Below, piece after piece: positions 12,838 through 23,580 of a DNA stretch of 64,000 nucleotides. Below the pieces are notes generated by a model that saw only the letters and a list, made by a program, of their open reading frames with translations, was not told where the DNA came from and did no database searches. Position 1 is the first letter of the stretch; each line of letters begins with the position of its first letter. The DNA is from Progne subis subis (taxonomy: Eukaryota > Chordata > Aves > Passeriformes > Hirundinidae): assembly GCA_022316685.1 (NCBI GenBank), contig JAKJHU010000023.1, positions 1,847,192-1,911,191 on the forward strand, written 5' to 3'. A program made the translations under genes and the position numbers.

Positions 12838-15099
12838 CACAACCCAAAACCTTATAACTAAGTAGCAGGGTTTGTGAAGTATCTAAAAAGGATTTTCAGA
12901 CATGTGTCTAGGGCATAACAAGAAATTCATACATCAGGAACAATTAATGTTTCTCAAAAATGCAATGGAGATTTATTTTCTTTTGCATAAATGGGAAATA
13001 TTCACTCAGTGATAAAGGGCTGGCAACCCAGTTTTGCTGCCTTCTGTGAGTGAACATTTCCAAAGCTTCACAGTCTTTAGAAGTGAACCTGAAAAAGTAA
13101 AAACTTTTGACTCTCTTGCTCTGTTAGTTTTTCTCCCAGCCTTCAATCAAATATTTCATAAATTATCTGAGTAAGATGCTGTAGTGTGTGGGGAGCAAAC
13201 AATAAAAAGGCTAACTTAATGCAAAACATTTAAATGAAATTTAAGATAAATGTCAGTTTAGGGCAGATGCTTTAAATTTGATATTTAAAATGAATGGGCT
13301 AACAATAAACATTTGAAAAATAAAGTTTGCAGAAAAACTACAACAGTACCCACATAGAGCTCTCTAGAAAACTGAATTTGTATTTTCTTTGCTGTAATTT
13401 CTGCCTAATTCCTAAGCACAAGAGAATTAGTTGCAGTGGAACAGTAGCAATGAGGTATTAAAGTTTGGTTGAGTTATCATGGGAGACTTTATTTGGCTCC
13501 TGTTCCTGTCTAAGGCGCTGCTCCTGCCTTTATTTATCCTTTTAGTTAATTAATTCCAGTAGGACAGAAGAGTATATTGCCTTTTCCTGTTAGTAATTGC
13601 TGCAGTGCTGGTGTCCCACATCCTGAGAACAGATCTCAGAAATATTCCTTCAAGGTTGAGTGGAATTTTTCATATACATAGCTATTTATGTGGAGAAGTG
13701 TTCAAACTTGAAGCCCAGGTATTTTCCAGGGAAATAATTCTCTGTCATAGCTTGTAACTATTTATGGTTTTTAATCATGATAAGATAAATTGAGTAAAAT
13801 AAAATAATTTGCTTTCAATCATAAAATCTGGCTGTTCTAAGTTAGTGAGTTTATTAGGCTGAAGATACAGGTATCTATTTGTATTTATGCTCTGAAAAAT
13901 TCTTATTATGAAGAAACACCCTCTGTCATTCAGAAATTCTGTACCACCTCTGGCAGAATTCCAGGCAAACTTACAGAGTGCTTTTCAGACAAATATGATA
14001 ATAAACTAAAGCTGTCATATTAATTCATTTTAGTGCTGAGCAAAGTAGTGAAGGCTCAATAAGGGTCTATATTACATCTATCCTGAACCTGGGCCAATTC
14101 CTTACTTTTAGAACTGAGATCAAGTTCAGATCTTGAGATCTTGAAATACTTTTCATTTCTGGCAGACATGAAATTCCGAGTGGTCAAGTACTACATAAGA
14201 CTAAGCTTGTAGCATTTTTACCCTTGAAAGTAGTAAGGATTTGTAAAGGAAAGGTTTTGATGATGTGGGCTTTTTTCTTTGTTCTTGAGGGGTAGGGTGG
14301 TGTGTGTTGAGTTTTTCTTGTTTAGTTTCTTTGTTTAAGATTTTTGAAGGGCAGATGGGTTCTTTTGATTTGCTTTGAGGTTTTGTTGATGTTTTTTAAT
14401 ACTGTTGGGTTTTGATTTTTTTGTTGTTGTTGTTGTTGTTTTGTTTTTTAGTGGCTTTTTGAGGGGGGTTGGTTTGGTTGTTTGTTGGGATTATTTTTTT
14501 TTTTTTTTTTTTTTTTTCCCCTCCTTCCTGAAAGATCTTTTTTATCTTGGCAGTTAAAGCTAAAACTTCATGTAGAACTTAGCCAGCATTCTGGATAACT
14601 GCAAACATATGGTACTGCTCCTGTGGTTTATCTGAGATCAGATTGTTTTGTACCTGAAAGATTATCTCGTATAGATGGAAGAAATGTTTATCTTTTCTAT
14701 TTGTAGTACACAAATGGCTTGTTTAAAACTACTTCTGTGCAGAATAGATTCCACAAGCCAGTTATAAATCATCCAGAGAAATAGTTGTAGCATATGTTTT
14801 TCTCTACATGTTGTACCTGAGAACCCCTCATAAACTCTGAAAATATTGGCCTTGAGAGACTGTTATAATTGCCTATGACAAGCATGCTTAAAATAGCAGA
14901 TAATTTCCATACATTTCAAGCTGAAATCGGATTTGAGAGCTTAGTATTTGTGAGTGATTAAGTGGTAGTTATGCACAGTGTGCCTGCCATATGTGTTTGA
15001 GCGTAGCGATGTGAGTTCAGTTCAGCCTTCACATGATGGGCATGGTTCTGCTCATTTTGCCATTGTGAACGAGTGAGTCTCCTGCTGGTTTTGGTGCCT
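12836..15099. other. Non-coding stretch with a T/G-rich block
   Basis: No gene was seen. The interval 14280-14517 is T/G-rich low-complexity DNA with a (TTG)n run at 14421-14442 and a T24 run at 14494-14517. The interval 12836-14280 is AT-rich and has no recognised repeat. Confidence 0.55.
14280..14517. repeat. T/G-rich low-complexity tract
   Basis: Almost entirely T and G on this strand, containing (TTG)n and ending in T24. It is the complement-type counterpart of the A/C-rich tracts at 24.4, 45.0 and 51.1 kb. Confidence 0.75.
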
Positions 15100-15199
15100 T
15101 CCCTGGGCTAAGCAAGTCTGGCTCCCCCAACTCTTCCTCTCAGGGCTTCTGCTCCCCTGACCATCCTGGAGCTCCGCTGAACCCGCTCCAGTTTCTCCT
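15100..15199 (-). repeat. CR1 fragment, broken by or abutting an LTR
   Basis: The block CCCCTGACCATCCTGGAGCTCCGCTGAACCCGCTCCAGTTT (landmark, about 15154-15195) matches the reverse complement of the CR1 region just upstream of its 3' end. That region in other copies reads 'cctgaccatcttggtggccctccgctggacccgctcc'. Only about 100 bases remain. The fragment stops where the LTR-like sequence begins (TGTCTCACAAAT, 15200), and the missing CR1 continuation does not resume after 15860. Confidence 0.6.
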
Positions 15200-15860
15200 T
15201 GTCTCACAAATCGGTTTGTGCGGCAAAGCTTTGGTAGCAGGGGAGCTGCAGAGTTGCTTCTGTGAGGCTGCCAGAAGCCTCCATGGTGTCTGCCAGTGCC
15301 AAGGCCAGCTGGCTCCAGGATGGACCTGCCTCTGATCAAGGCTGAGCCCATCAGGCACAGCCTTGGCGATAGTGGAGTTAAAAGGGAAAGAAAAGTGCTG
15401 AAGCAGTTGCAACCAGAAGAGAGAGGAATGAGAATATGTAAGAACAGCCTGCAGACACCAAGGTCAATGCGGAAGGAGAGGGAGGAGGTGCTTCAGCTGC
15501 CAGAGCTGTCCGTGTTGAAGACCATGGTGAGGCAGGTATTGGAGGTCCATGGTGGAGCAGGTATGTACCTGTGGCCTATGGAATACTGCACACCAGAGCA
15601 GGGGATGCCCAAAGGAGGCTGTGACCCCTTGGGAATCCTGTGCTGCAGCAGGCTTCTGGCAGGACCTGTGGGCCCCATGGAGAGAGGAACCCATGCTGGA
15701 GCAGTTTGGCTGGCAGCACTTGTGACCCCCCAGGGGACCTGTGCTGGAGCAGTCTGTTCCAGGAGACTGCATCCTGGAGATCCTTGGAGAGACTCCCGGG
15801 GAGCAGCTTGTGAAGAGCTGCAGGCTGTGGGAAGGACTCACACGGGATAATGCTGTGAGG
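15200..15860 (+). mobile_element. Truncated avian ERV LTR (GGAGCAG-repeat type)
   Basis: It begins TGTCTCACAAATCGG and continues with GGTAGCAGGGG, a GCCAGCTGGCTCCAGGATGGACC block and GCTGAGCCCATCAGGCACAG. It then has a series of degenerate units built around TGGAGCAG (15553, 15697 and 15741 areas) alternating with CCTGTGGG/GACCC blocks. This is the arrangement of a widespread avian LTR, probably ERVL-related by recalled consensus. The typical downstream U3/R part (GAGACAACGTGTGATGAACTG and the AATAAATTAAA signal) is absent, so the copy is 3'-truncated. ORFs inside it (15296-15850 + and minus-strand shadows) are repeat artefacts. Confidence 0.65.
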
Positions 15861-18117
15861 AAAGGGTGAAAATTGCTGTCTGCAGAGCATGGTACAGGGC
15901 TGAATGAAGGCTTATATCTCTAATGTTCCCTAATGATACAGCCTTTGCCCTGGCAGAGCCGCTGCTGTCTGGTTCTGCAGTTACACGGTCCTGTCTGTTC
16001 TGATATCCCAGCAGGGGAAGCAGATTGATTCATCAGTAGTTGATTTCCAAGCCTGTAAATCTGAGTCTGTGGAAACCACTTCATTAAAAACTAGTGGCAT
16101 AGCATTCCCATCCTCTGGAGCACAGAGTTATTTTATGTTCAATCTTCTCAACACTTAAAGGGCTTTGGTTTCTCTGTTTTTATAGATAATGACCATGAGA
16201 CTCACTTTTTTCAGATTGAAATAATAACTTCATTTACCATTTGCTATTCAGTAATAAATTGATTTGGGGAGGAGTGACTAAAACATGCAGATTATTTCAA
16301 TGCAAGATATATGGATTTGTGTAAGTCCAATACTTCGGAATTGGATGATGAAGGGAAAAGCAGCTCTTGATTTTTAAAGTTCTGTTTCTATTTATAAATT
16401 CCGTTAGGAAGGCACAGCCTAAGCAGAAAGACAAATTCAAATCACACTTTTTATGTAATAGTGCTCATTTCTCTAAGGATCTGAAATGTCCCATTCATCA
16501 GTTCTGTTATCTCTTGGCTTGATGAGCACTTAAAGCTGAAACATGTAGCTATCTTAATCTACTTTGAGATATAGCACTTTTCGATACGTAAATTAGAACT
16601 TGCACTAAGGCAACCACGCAATTTCTTATACTGGCACAAAGCAGCCCTGATGAAGTTAGACATTTTTCTACCTCTTGTTAAACTAATTAATTTTTGAAAC
16701 CACATTTATTAATTTTTGAAACCCCACTTATTGTGTTGGCTTTTTTTTTTTTTTTTTTTTTTTTAATGTGGGGTTGAGGAGAGCGTTTCCTCTTCCTATC
16801 TGAAGATAGGGAGTCTGAAAGAAAAAAAAAAGCCCACAAAACTATCCCAGATTTTACCTGATGAATTGGACATTATAATCAATTTTATGTGCTTATTCGG
16901 GTGTTGCAAGTGGGTGAGAGAGGGATATTAATGGTAAGATAGTTGTGGAAATCAACAAATCACAAGTGCAATCAATCTCACTTGTGTCTTCAGGGAGGAG
17001 CCTTCCGCAGGGCTTAGCATATAACAACCTGACAACTCAAGGTTGTTTCACTTTGAGAAGTGAAGTCGTGTGGCGGCAAGCACGTGGCAGCAAGATCATA
17101 GCCCAGAAGGGAAACTGGGGTGGTTTGTGCCTCACAGAGCAGGGGTCAGTGGCTGCACAGGGCTGGCTGCTCTGGGGGTTGCAGCCCAGGAACCTTCAGC
17201 CTTGTGTGGCAGCCCCCAGGGATGCTCCTCCTGAGATCCAGACTGAGCCTCCCATGTGTCTCTTTATGCCCCCTGTTCCTCATTCTCCCACCTTGAACCA
17301 CTGGTTCAACATTCTTCACTTTCATCTTAAGGACAGACAAAGTATCAAGTGGAAATACTTGGGAACATAAGTGGAAATATGCTTCCTGGTAATGAGAGGC
17401 AAAAAAAGCCCTCATAACTCTTATCAAAGTACTCACAGTTTGCACTGCTGCGGTCTATTCTGTGTGGTTATGCCTGTGTTGAGATGTATTTGTTTTCATC
17501 AAAGATGGTGAGACCAAACAGATGTAGGAGGAAGATTAAATAGCAACAAAAAAGCAAGCAAACAAAAGCCTTGTCTTAAAGCACATTTTCACATACGAAG
17601 CAACAATTTTGTTGGGAGGAAAAACAAAGCCTCCAGATCTGTACTGCTACTTGAAAATGTTCATCAGTAGTTTTTGTTTATAAGTGTCATGGGGTTTAAG
17701 CACTTCTTCAGACTGATGTAAGTAAGATTTTCTGATAAAGTGAAGCTGGAGGAAAACTGACATCTCTTCCAAGGCCCTCAAGAGATATGACTTAGGGATA
17801 AGAGGGTCAGTCCTCTCGCCTTGACGTCCTGCTGTCCATCCTGCCTAGGAAGACCCAGCTGACCCATGTTTCTCCCCGGCACTCAGGGCAAACGTGTTTG
17901 GTGTCAGTCAGGAGAGATGGCAATCTGGCCCCTAGCATGGTGATTTTCAGATGTTTGAGGTGTTAGCATAGAGTGCTGCATTGTGCAGATGTACAGAACA
18001 AGCAGCTTGTTGTGAAGTAACGTTGGACATCTGAGGAAGTCACTGCTGAAAGAGTTTCACCTCTGGCTGATCTGACTAGTGTTGTTTGGGTCCTGGTCTT
18101 GTTTGTGCTTGCTGACC
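15861..18117. other. Non-coding stretch, no gene seen
   Basis: It contains a T24 run at 16741-16764 and, just before it, a local tandem duplication of ATTAATTTTTGAAACC (about 16685-16725). The 141-codon ORF at 16945-17370 (+) has no recognisable domain and is judged a chance frame. Confidence 0.5.
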
Positions 18118-18252
18118 CAATTGCAGAATCACACAGAATATTTGGATTTGTAAGGGATCCCACAGGGGTCATAGAGTCTAACTCTGAAGTGAATGGCTCA
18201 TATGGGAAGCAAACCCATGACCCTGGAGTTACTAGCACCACACTATAACCAA
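18118..18252 (-). mobile_element. TguSINE1-type SINE (tRNA-Ile head, CR1 tail)
   Basis: Read on the minus strand from 18252, the head is TTGGTTATAGTGTGGTGCTA then GTAACTCCAGGGTCATGGGTTT. This aligns with the anticodon arm, variable loop and T arm of tRNA-Ile (GTTGGTTAGAGCGTGGTGCTAATAAC..GGGTTCGATCC). The B-box region is GGTTTGCTTCC and so is mutated. It is followed by CCATTCACTTCAGAGTTAGAC and a CR1-like 3' end (GGATCCC..ATTCTGTGTGATTCTG). A tRNA-Ile head joined to a CR1-X tail defines TguSINE1, known from passerine birds. The acceptor stem and start of the D arm are missing, so this is a decayed, 5'-shortened SINE and not a tRNA gene. Confidence 0.8.
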
Positions 18253-19376
18253 GATAATTGTAAACTTCCTCGAGTTTAGGTCCCTTGTTGGTCAGGCAGA
18301 GAGTGCAGCCTGCTGCTTTTTATAAGTTTTATAGGTGGCACATGATAGGTGTAGGCATGACATTCACTGGCTTTGCATGAATACATGCTTGGGTTTTATA
18401 AAAAATCATCTCCCTGGTTTATACATTTATTTCAAGAAACAATAGCTACTTCCACTTGCATTTCATAGAAAAATGAGATGAAACCTGGTTTCCTATCTTG
18501 AAACTCAGAAAAAATTAAGTCATAGACAGCAGTAATAGGAGCATAACTTTGACTCTAAAATTTTAAGAGCACAAAGACAACAGTTTGCAAAACATTAGCC
18601 ACATCTGAAAGCGGTTAATTAAATTAAATCGAACAATGAACCACTTCTTGTAGCTGTACTCCCTGGTTTGTGACAAATTGGTTAAGTCAGTTCTGTTAAT
18701 GAGGTCAGCCTACTCTGAGATATTTGATTCTAGAATTAGTGAGTTCCAAAGTTCTTGAATTAGAGGTTCCCATCTTCTGCTCAGAGGTTGTAAAAGCCCT
18801 ATTGAGGCACCTTTAATATGAAGGGCTGTAAGATTTTTAGTACAACACTTCAGCTTTTGACAGTGTGCCATAATGGGTACCCATGAAATGAACAAAATGC
18901 AGCAATAATAAAAACCTGGGTTTCTGGCAAGAGTCAGAGGATTGAACTGGTTGCTGTTGTAGGAGAAGATTGATGTACTTTGAGGCAATTGTGATCTTAT
19001 GAACCTGTTCTTCTCTGAAGCTCATGGTACTGAAGGTATGTGACCAGTGCAAAAGGAATGGGATGAAGAAAGTTCTCTGTCCATAAGAAGCTGTAAAATA
19101 GTGTAAACTAATAACACATTGTTTAATATATTATTTAATATATTTTTTTAAATGTTTCCCTTAACATTTAAAGTTGGGGTTTTTTAAGATGAACTCAGAA
19201 TCTAAAGGAACTTCTATGCCTATTGGCAGGTTCTAATAAATAAACTACTGATCTATCTGCAGCCTCTTCCTAAAAGCCTTGAATAATTAAATTAATCCAT
19301 TCCAAATCTCTGGTAAAATGCTCTTTATTTGCATTGTCATAGTTTTAATTTTAAACCGTGCAGAAACACCAATTAA
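18253..19376. other. Non-coding stretch, no gene seen
   Basis: AT-rich with no recognised repeat. The ORFs at 18710-18988 and 18837-19052 (-) overlap each other in different frames and resemble nothing I know. AATTAA at 19371-19376 is the left target-site duplication of the LTR that follows. Confidence 0.5.
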
Positions 19377-20698
19377 TGTAGTGGTTTCACGTTCACTAAA
19401 TTTTGGTCTTGGTACTTACTCTTTTTCTGAGAGAGAGACTAGGAGAAAAACAAAGCAGGCTCAAACTTAGAATTAACAAATAGTTTATTAACATACACTA
19501 AAAGAATAGAAAAAACAGAAAGTTGGAAAAAAACCTAAAATGGAATGAAACTTCAAAAAACACTTTTCCCTCCCCTTACAAACTGTTCACTGTTTTACAA
19601 AACAACATAAAGAAACAAAACTTGTGTTGAGGGTTAAGTTCTCCTGTAGAATTTTTCCCCCCCATGAGTTGCTAGATTTTTAAGTAGGGGTAGTTAAGTG
19701 GTGCTTAACCTGACAAAAGAAGTTGATCACTTGGTTTTGGGGAAGGGAGGAGGCTCCCGGGAGAACTAAGGTGTGGGCTCACTTCTCTCGGTTTTCCCGG
19801 GGAGGACGGTCGGGCTACGGAGGAGCTGCCTGGAGTCCACAGCTAACGGAGGAGTCTGGTCCTGGGAATTCTATCATCTGTTGGAGTGCCCAGGAATTCG
19901 GAGTTTCTTCGTTACCCTGCTGGATTTTGGGTGAGCCCGGGGTCCAGCCGCTGCGGGTTCTCCGGCACTGCCCACTTTGCCTGCCGGGGCACCCCCTGCC
20001 TGCTGAGGACAATCCATCGCTTCCAGCTTGCAGCCATCAGCGACGGACTTTGCCACCGTTTGCCCTCAGGGTTCTTGGTTCTGTTTTACTGTTATTATAA
20101 GTGCTGTTGTTGTTTGTCTGTCCTGTTATATTTACTAGTAAAGGACTGTTATTCCTTTTCCCCATAGCTCTGACCAAAAGTTTTTTTTTAATCTTCTAAA
20201 TTATAATAACACGGAGGGAAAGATTTGAATTCCTTATTTCCTGAAAAGGCCTGCCTCTCCTTAGCAGACAACTGTCTTTTTCAAACCAAGACAACTTGTA
20301 ATTTTCAGTCAGTTTCATTATCTGATAATAGTCTTTCATCAATTCATTAGGGGAAGAGTTTCCTTTTGAGTCATGGATCGCACTGACAACTTAGAACAGT
20401 TCTCTTGCGGGTTTTAAACTGTCACAAAAACAACCGCCCGGAGAAACCTGCCTTTGTGACCCTCCCAGGAGCAGGTTCCCAAGCTGCTTATGGGTCATGG
20501 GTCTTAGACTTTTGCATACTGGGGTCTCACTTTTTAAAGATGAATAACTCCAAAGCAAAGGATTCTTCACCTCAAGGCACAGAGATATCTTCTCACTTCT
20601 TCACTGGCGCAGGGGGCTTCTCATCTTTATCGCTGTTCAAGCATCTTATAGAATATTACTTAGTTCATCACAAACACTTTTGCTTAAATCTACACACA
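19377..20698 (-). mobile_element. Solo LTR of an ERVK-like element, split by a younger LTR
   Basis: On the minus strand the element starts TGTGTGTAGATTTAAGC (20698 downward) and ends GTGAACGTGAAACCACTACA (19377), so it has TG..CA termini. A six-base direct repeat AATTAA flanks it at 19371-19376 and 20699-20704; six bases is the usual ERVK duplication. A polyadenylation signal AATAAA (minus strand) lies at 19484-19489, about 100 bases before the U5 end, as expected for an R/U5 boundary. The LTR is interrupted at 19625-20293 by a second LTR. Without the insert and the extra duplication it is about 648 bases. No internal gag/pol/env sequence was seen, so it is a solo LTR. Confidence 0.75.
19620..20298 (+). 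mobile_element. Nested avian solo LTR with 5-bp duplication
   Basis: The insert proper is 19625-20293 (669 bases). It begins TGTTGAGGGTTAAGTT and ends CAAACCAAGACA, giving TG..CA ends. It is flanked by a perfect direct repeat ACTTG at 19620-19624 and 20294-20298. Five bases fits ERVL/ERV3-type integration. It contains CCCCCATGAGTTGCTAG near 19657 and an AGTAAA variant polyadenylation signal at 20137-20142. A GC-richer U3/R-like centre (19740-20050) accounts for the overlapping ORFs there. The ends match a passerine LTR family by recall. Removing the insert and one duplication joins the two halves of the older LTR without loss, so it postdates that LTR. Confidence 0.8.
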
Positions 20699-20970
20699 AA
20701 TTAAAACAATCATCTCCCCAAAAGCATATGTTTCTCATGATTTAAAGGAATGACTTAGAGTTCATTTCTATGGCTCAAGTAAGAATAGAACAACCAAGTC
20801 TTCAACCCTCTGTCCCAATAGTCTTTTCACTCTTGCTACGGACTTCATGCTGTTGTCCTTTATGTTCACTCTGTCTTTCCTTACTCTCTCAGAGAAGGGC
20901 TAAGCTCTGGAAGCTTCATGTTGCTAGGAAAGAGTTAAATCTGCTCTGATTCTTTGTCTCTTTCTCTCTC
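20699..20970. other. Sequence between LTR and LTR-like block
   Basis: AATTAA at 20699-20704 is the right duplication of the outer LTR. The remaining 266 bases have no recognised feature. The minus strand directly upstream of the LTR start is not a clear polypurine tract, which agrees with this being host flank and not retroviral interior. Confidence 0.5.
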
Positions 20971-21617
20971 TGTAGCTCGTGGTGTTAGATGTTCAAGGCC
21001 GAGCTGATGAGGGAAGAAAAACTCACACAGAAACATTAGAGATTGGAGCGCTCAGGCAGTCTAGAATCACAAAATAAACAGGCAAGATCATAAATGCCTT
21101 CTCAGCCCACCCCTTGGTGTAAATTGGGGTGGCCTCCGCCCAAATAGTGCGTATAGCTCTTATCAGGGGCCCAGCAGAGATCTCTCCCTGCTCTAGGGAA
21201 GTTTAAAGAAAGTAGCTGCTGTAAAACAGCAACTTCTCCTTCCCCCCCTTCACCTGGGAGCCGATGGAACCCGGCCAGGCCTCAGGCCAGCTTCCCCCCA
21301 AAAAGGGGGGAGCAGCAGGCCCAGCTCGATGTTACCTGTCTCTGTCTCGCCAAAGGAAGAAAGAAAAAAGACCCACCTACAGGAAATCAAGGGGTTTTAT
21401 ATGGTGCTTCCCAAAGTCGCAGCTAACAATTTCAGTGGTCAGAATAGATGCCAATATTACAACTAACTCTCTGATAGGTCTCTGTCTCTTCCAAAGCAAT
21501 TCCCAGGTCCTGACCTGGAGAACTATTTTATAGTTCTTTTATAACTATATAACTTTTAACTACATAACTTTTATATTCTTTTATAACTAAAAAACTAAAC
21601 TGTACTAACCCATGACA
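20971..21617 (-). mobile_element. Possible third LTR or ERV fragment
   Basis: On the minus strand the block starts TGTCATGGGTTAGTACAG (21617 downward) and could end CACCACGAGCTACA (20971), again TG..CA. A TATAAAA box on that strand lies at 21395-21401, preceded by GCACCA, followed by a G/C-rich stretch and a pyrimidine-rich CTTTTTTCTTTCTTCC. This is typical U3/R architecture. I found no matching target-site duplication (left flank CTCTCTC, right flank GCATCTT), and no canonical AATAAA on that strand. The limits are tentative. Confidence 0.35.
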
Positions 21618-23052
21618 GCATCTTATGGCCAAAAACACCCAATAAAACCACGCCGAACCCGAAGTTTGGTTCATGGTTTTACCCACAAGTAATCTTGAGA
21701 TAGCCATCCCCATTCTGTGATGGAAGGGATGTGTACATTCTTGTAATTATGATAGCCTGGAGCTTTGCAGTCTTTGCAGTTTGCATACTGGAATTTTTTT
21801 TTTGGGGGGGGGGGAATGGAAGATGTGCAACTTTAGTCTGTGTACGTGCATGTGATCTATACACATCTAAGCAAAGGGACATTTAATTTAATTTAACTTA
21901 CATTAAAAAAAATACATTCTAAATAAGCTCCTGTAAATAAATGTGTCTTTACTATCCATGCCTATAATTCTTTGACCTGAATCAGTTGACTAACACAGCA
22001 TTAAGTTTCATTTTAGTGCTCTTCAGTTTTCTTTTTTTTTTTTTTTTTTTTTAAGATTGACATCATAATGCTTGGCTTTCATCTTTTATATGTTATGAAT
22101 AAAAAGTGGGAGATAATGTGAACATTGCTTTTAGATCCATCGGCTCTGCTTTAGAAGCTAAACTGGACTATTTTGCTTTAAAACACTGTGTCTGAAGCTG
22201 CAATACCAGGGGAAGCTTGACAAAGCAGGGACGATGGAGCTGACATTTGAAGAACTGGGCCGTTGTGTCACAAGTTAGGCCAATAGATGTCAATCTAAAT
22301 CCTGTAGAGAAAAGCAAACTAATGAGTCAGAAATGTACTGGTGCTGTATGTTTGCCCTCCAGACATGAAACATTTGTTGGTCTCAGGGAAGGAATAAGTT
22401 CAGGAAGCTTGACTTGGAATTTAATTTTAAATTTTTTCAAAGGTTGTGATGTTTTAAGGGAAGATGCTGGTTATCAGTCATTAAAAAAGAATATGTTGCA
22501 AGTACTGTTGTGCCTTAAGCAGTTCAATCCCCTCCTCTCACCCCTCCAGAATGCCCAAAGAGTGCATGAAAAGAATGAAATTACAGGGAACTGCTCCGTA
22601 CAGTCTGGCCCAATAAACCACTGCTCCTTTCGCATTAGCTAGAGATACCTTTTGAGAAGGCACATTCGTGCAGTTTCTTTAATGATTTCTGTGTCATGTA
22701 TAAAAAAGTCCTTTTTAGCTGCCTGCCTCTGGGTCAGGGAGCTGGCAGTGGGTACAGTGAGGAAAGGGGCCAGGACTGGCAGCTGGAAGCCCAAATATGC
22801 AAAATGGTTCCTTTTCCCTGGCCATTATTGGCTTCTGCGTCCTGCCTCAGGTTGGCCACTGGAAGCTGTGGCCATGCATCCTCAACAGATGTGTATGGGT
22901 TTACCTGAAAACTGCCTACCTTCCGCAGACAGCTTTAGCATATGGAAAAAACACTGCAAAAACAAAATAAGCACAGTGAAGATGTTCATTGTTGTATCCA
23001 CTGTAGGAAATGGAAAAATGGTTGGATACAAAGGTTGCCATTTTAAGAAAAG
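21618..23052. other. Non-coding stretch, no gene seen
   Basis: A T21 run lies at 22032-22052 and a G11 run near 21804. Two adjacent ORFs at 22247-22642 and 22652-23131 (+) show no domain, and the second runs into T/G simple sequence, so neither is called a gene. Confidence 0.5.
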
Positions 23053-23205
23053 GGTGGTTTGGGGGTTTTTGTTTTTGTTGTTGTTTGGTTTTGGGTTTTT
23101 TTGTTTGTTTGTTTGTTTGTTTGTTTTTTGAGATTTTTGGTGGGTGGCATGGGTTTTTTTGTTTGTTTGTTTGTTTGTTTGGGTTTTTTTGTTGTTTTTT
23201 TTTTT
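23053..23205. repeat. T/G-rich tract with two (TTTG)n runs
   Basis: (TTTG)n runs lie at about 23100-23125 and 23158-23181, separated by a short GAGATTTTTGG spacer, with T-runs at both ends. The tract abuts the 3' end of the minus-strand CR1 at 23206. It could be an expanded tail region or an independent microsatellite. Confidence 0.75.
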
Positions 23206-23580
23206 CATAGAAAGACGTGGGTTGAAAGGGACCTTAAAGTTGATGTAGATCCAACCCCAACACTCCTGCCTTTGGTAGGGAAGCCACTCCCTAGATCAAG
23301 TTGCTCAGGACTCCATCCAACCTGGCCTTGTACACTTCCAGGTCTGGGGCATCCACAACTTCCCTGGACAACCTCCACTGCCTCACCAACCTCTTGAGTA
23401 AAGAATTTATTTCTAATGTCAAATCTAAACCCACCACCCTCTTTCACTTTAAAACCATTGCCCTGTGTCCTGTCACTCTCTGCCCATGTATAAAGTCCCT
23501 CTTCCTCTTTTTTGTAAGTCCGCTGGGGGAAGGTCCCAATGTGGTCTCCCTGGAGCCTTCTCTTCAGCCCTGGCTCTTTC
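23206..23580 (-). mobile_element. CR1 LINE, 3' end
   Basis: The + strand is the reverse complement of a CR1 3' end: CATAGAAAGACGTGGGTTGAAAGGGACC (landmark), then ATCCAACCTGGCCTTGTACA, TGGGGCATCCACAACTTCCC, CTGCCTCACCAACCTC, AAGTCCCTCTTCC and CCTGGAGCCTTCTCTTC, all in canonical order. The 3' octamer region is reduced to one CATAGAA. It is 5'-truncated near 23580. The minus-strand ORF 23205-23711 runs through this repeat. Confidence 0.9.

Noticed and set aside
18118..18252. A tRNA-Ile gene
   Set aside because: The acceptor stem and 5' D-arm are missing, the B-box is mutated and a CR1-type tail is attached, so it is a SINE.
20637..21626. GCATCTTA as a target-site duplication for the third LTR-like block
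   Set aside because: The left copy (20641) lies inside the outer LTR and is not followed by TG, so the match is taken as coincidence.
22247..23131. Two consecutive + strand ORFs as an exon pair
   Set aside because: No domain; the second enters T/G simple sequence; no splice or promoter context supports them.
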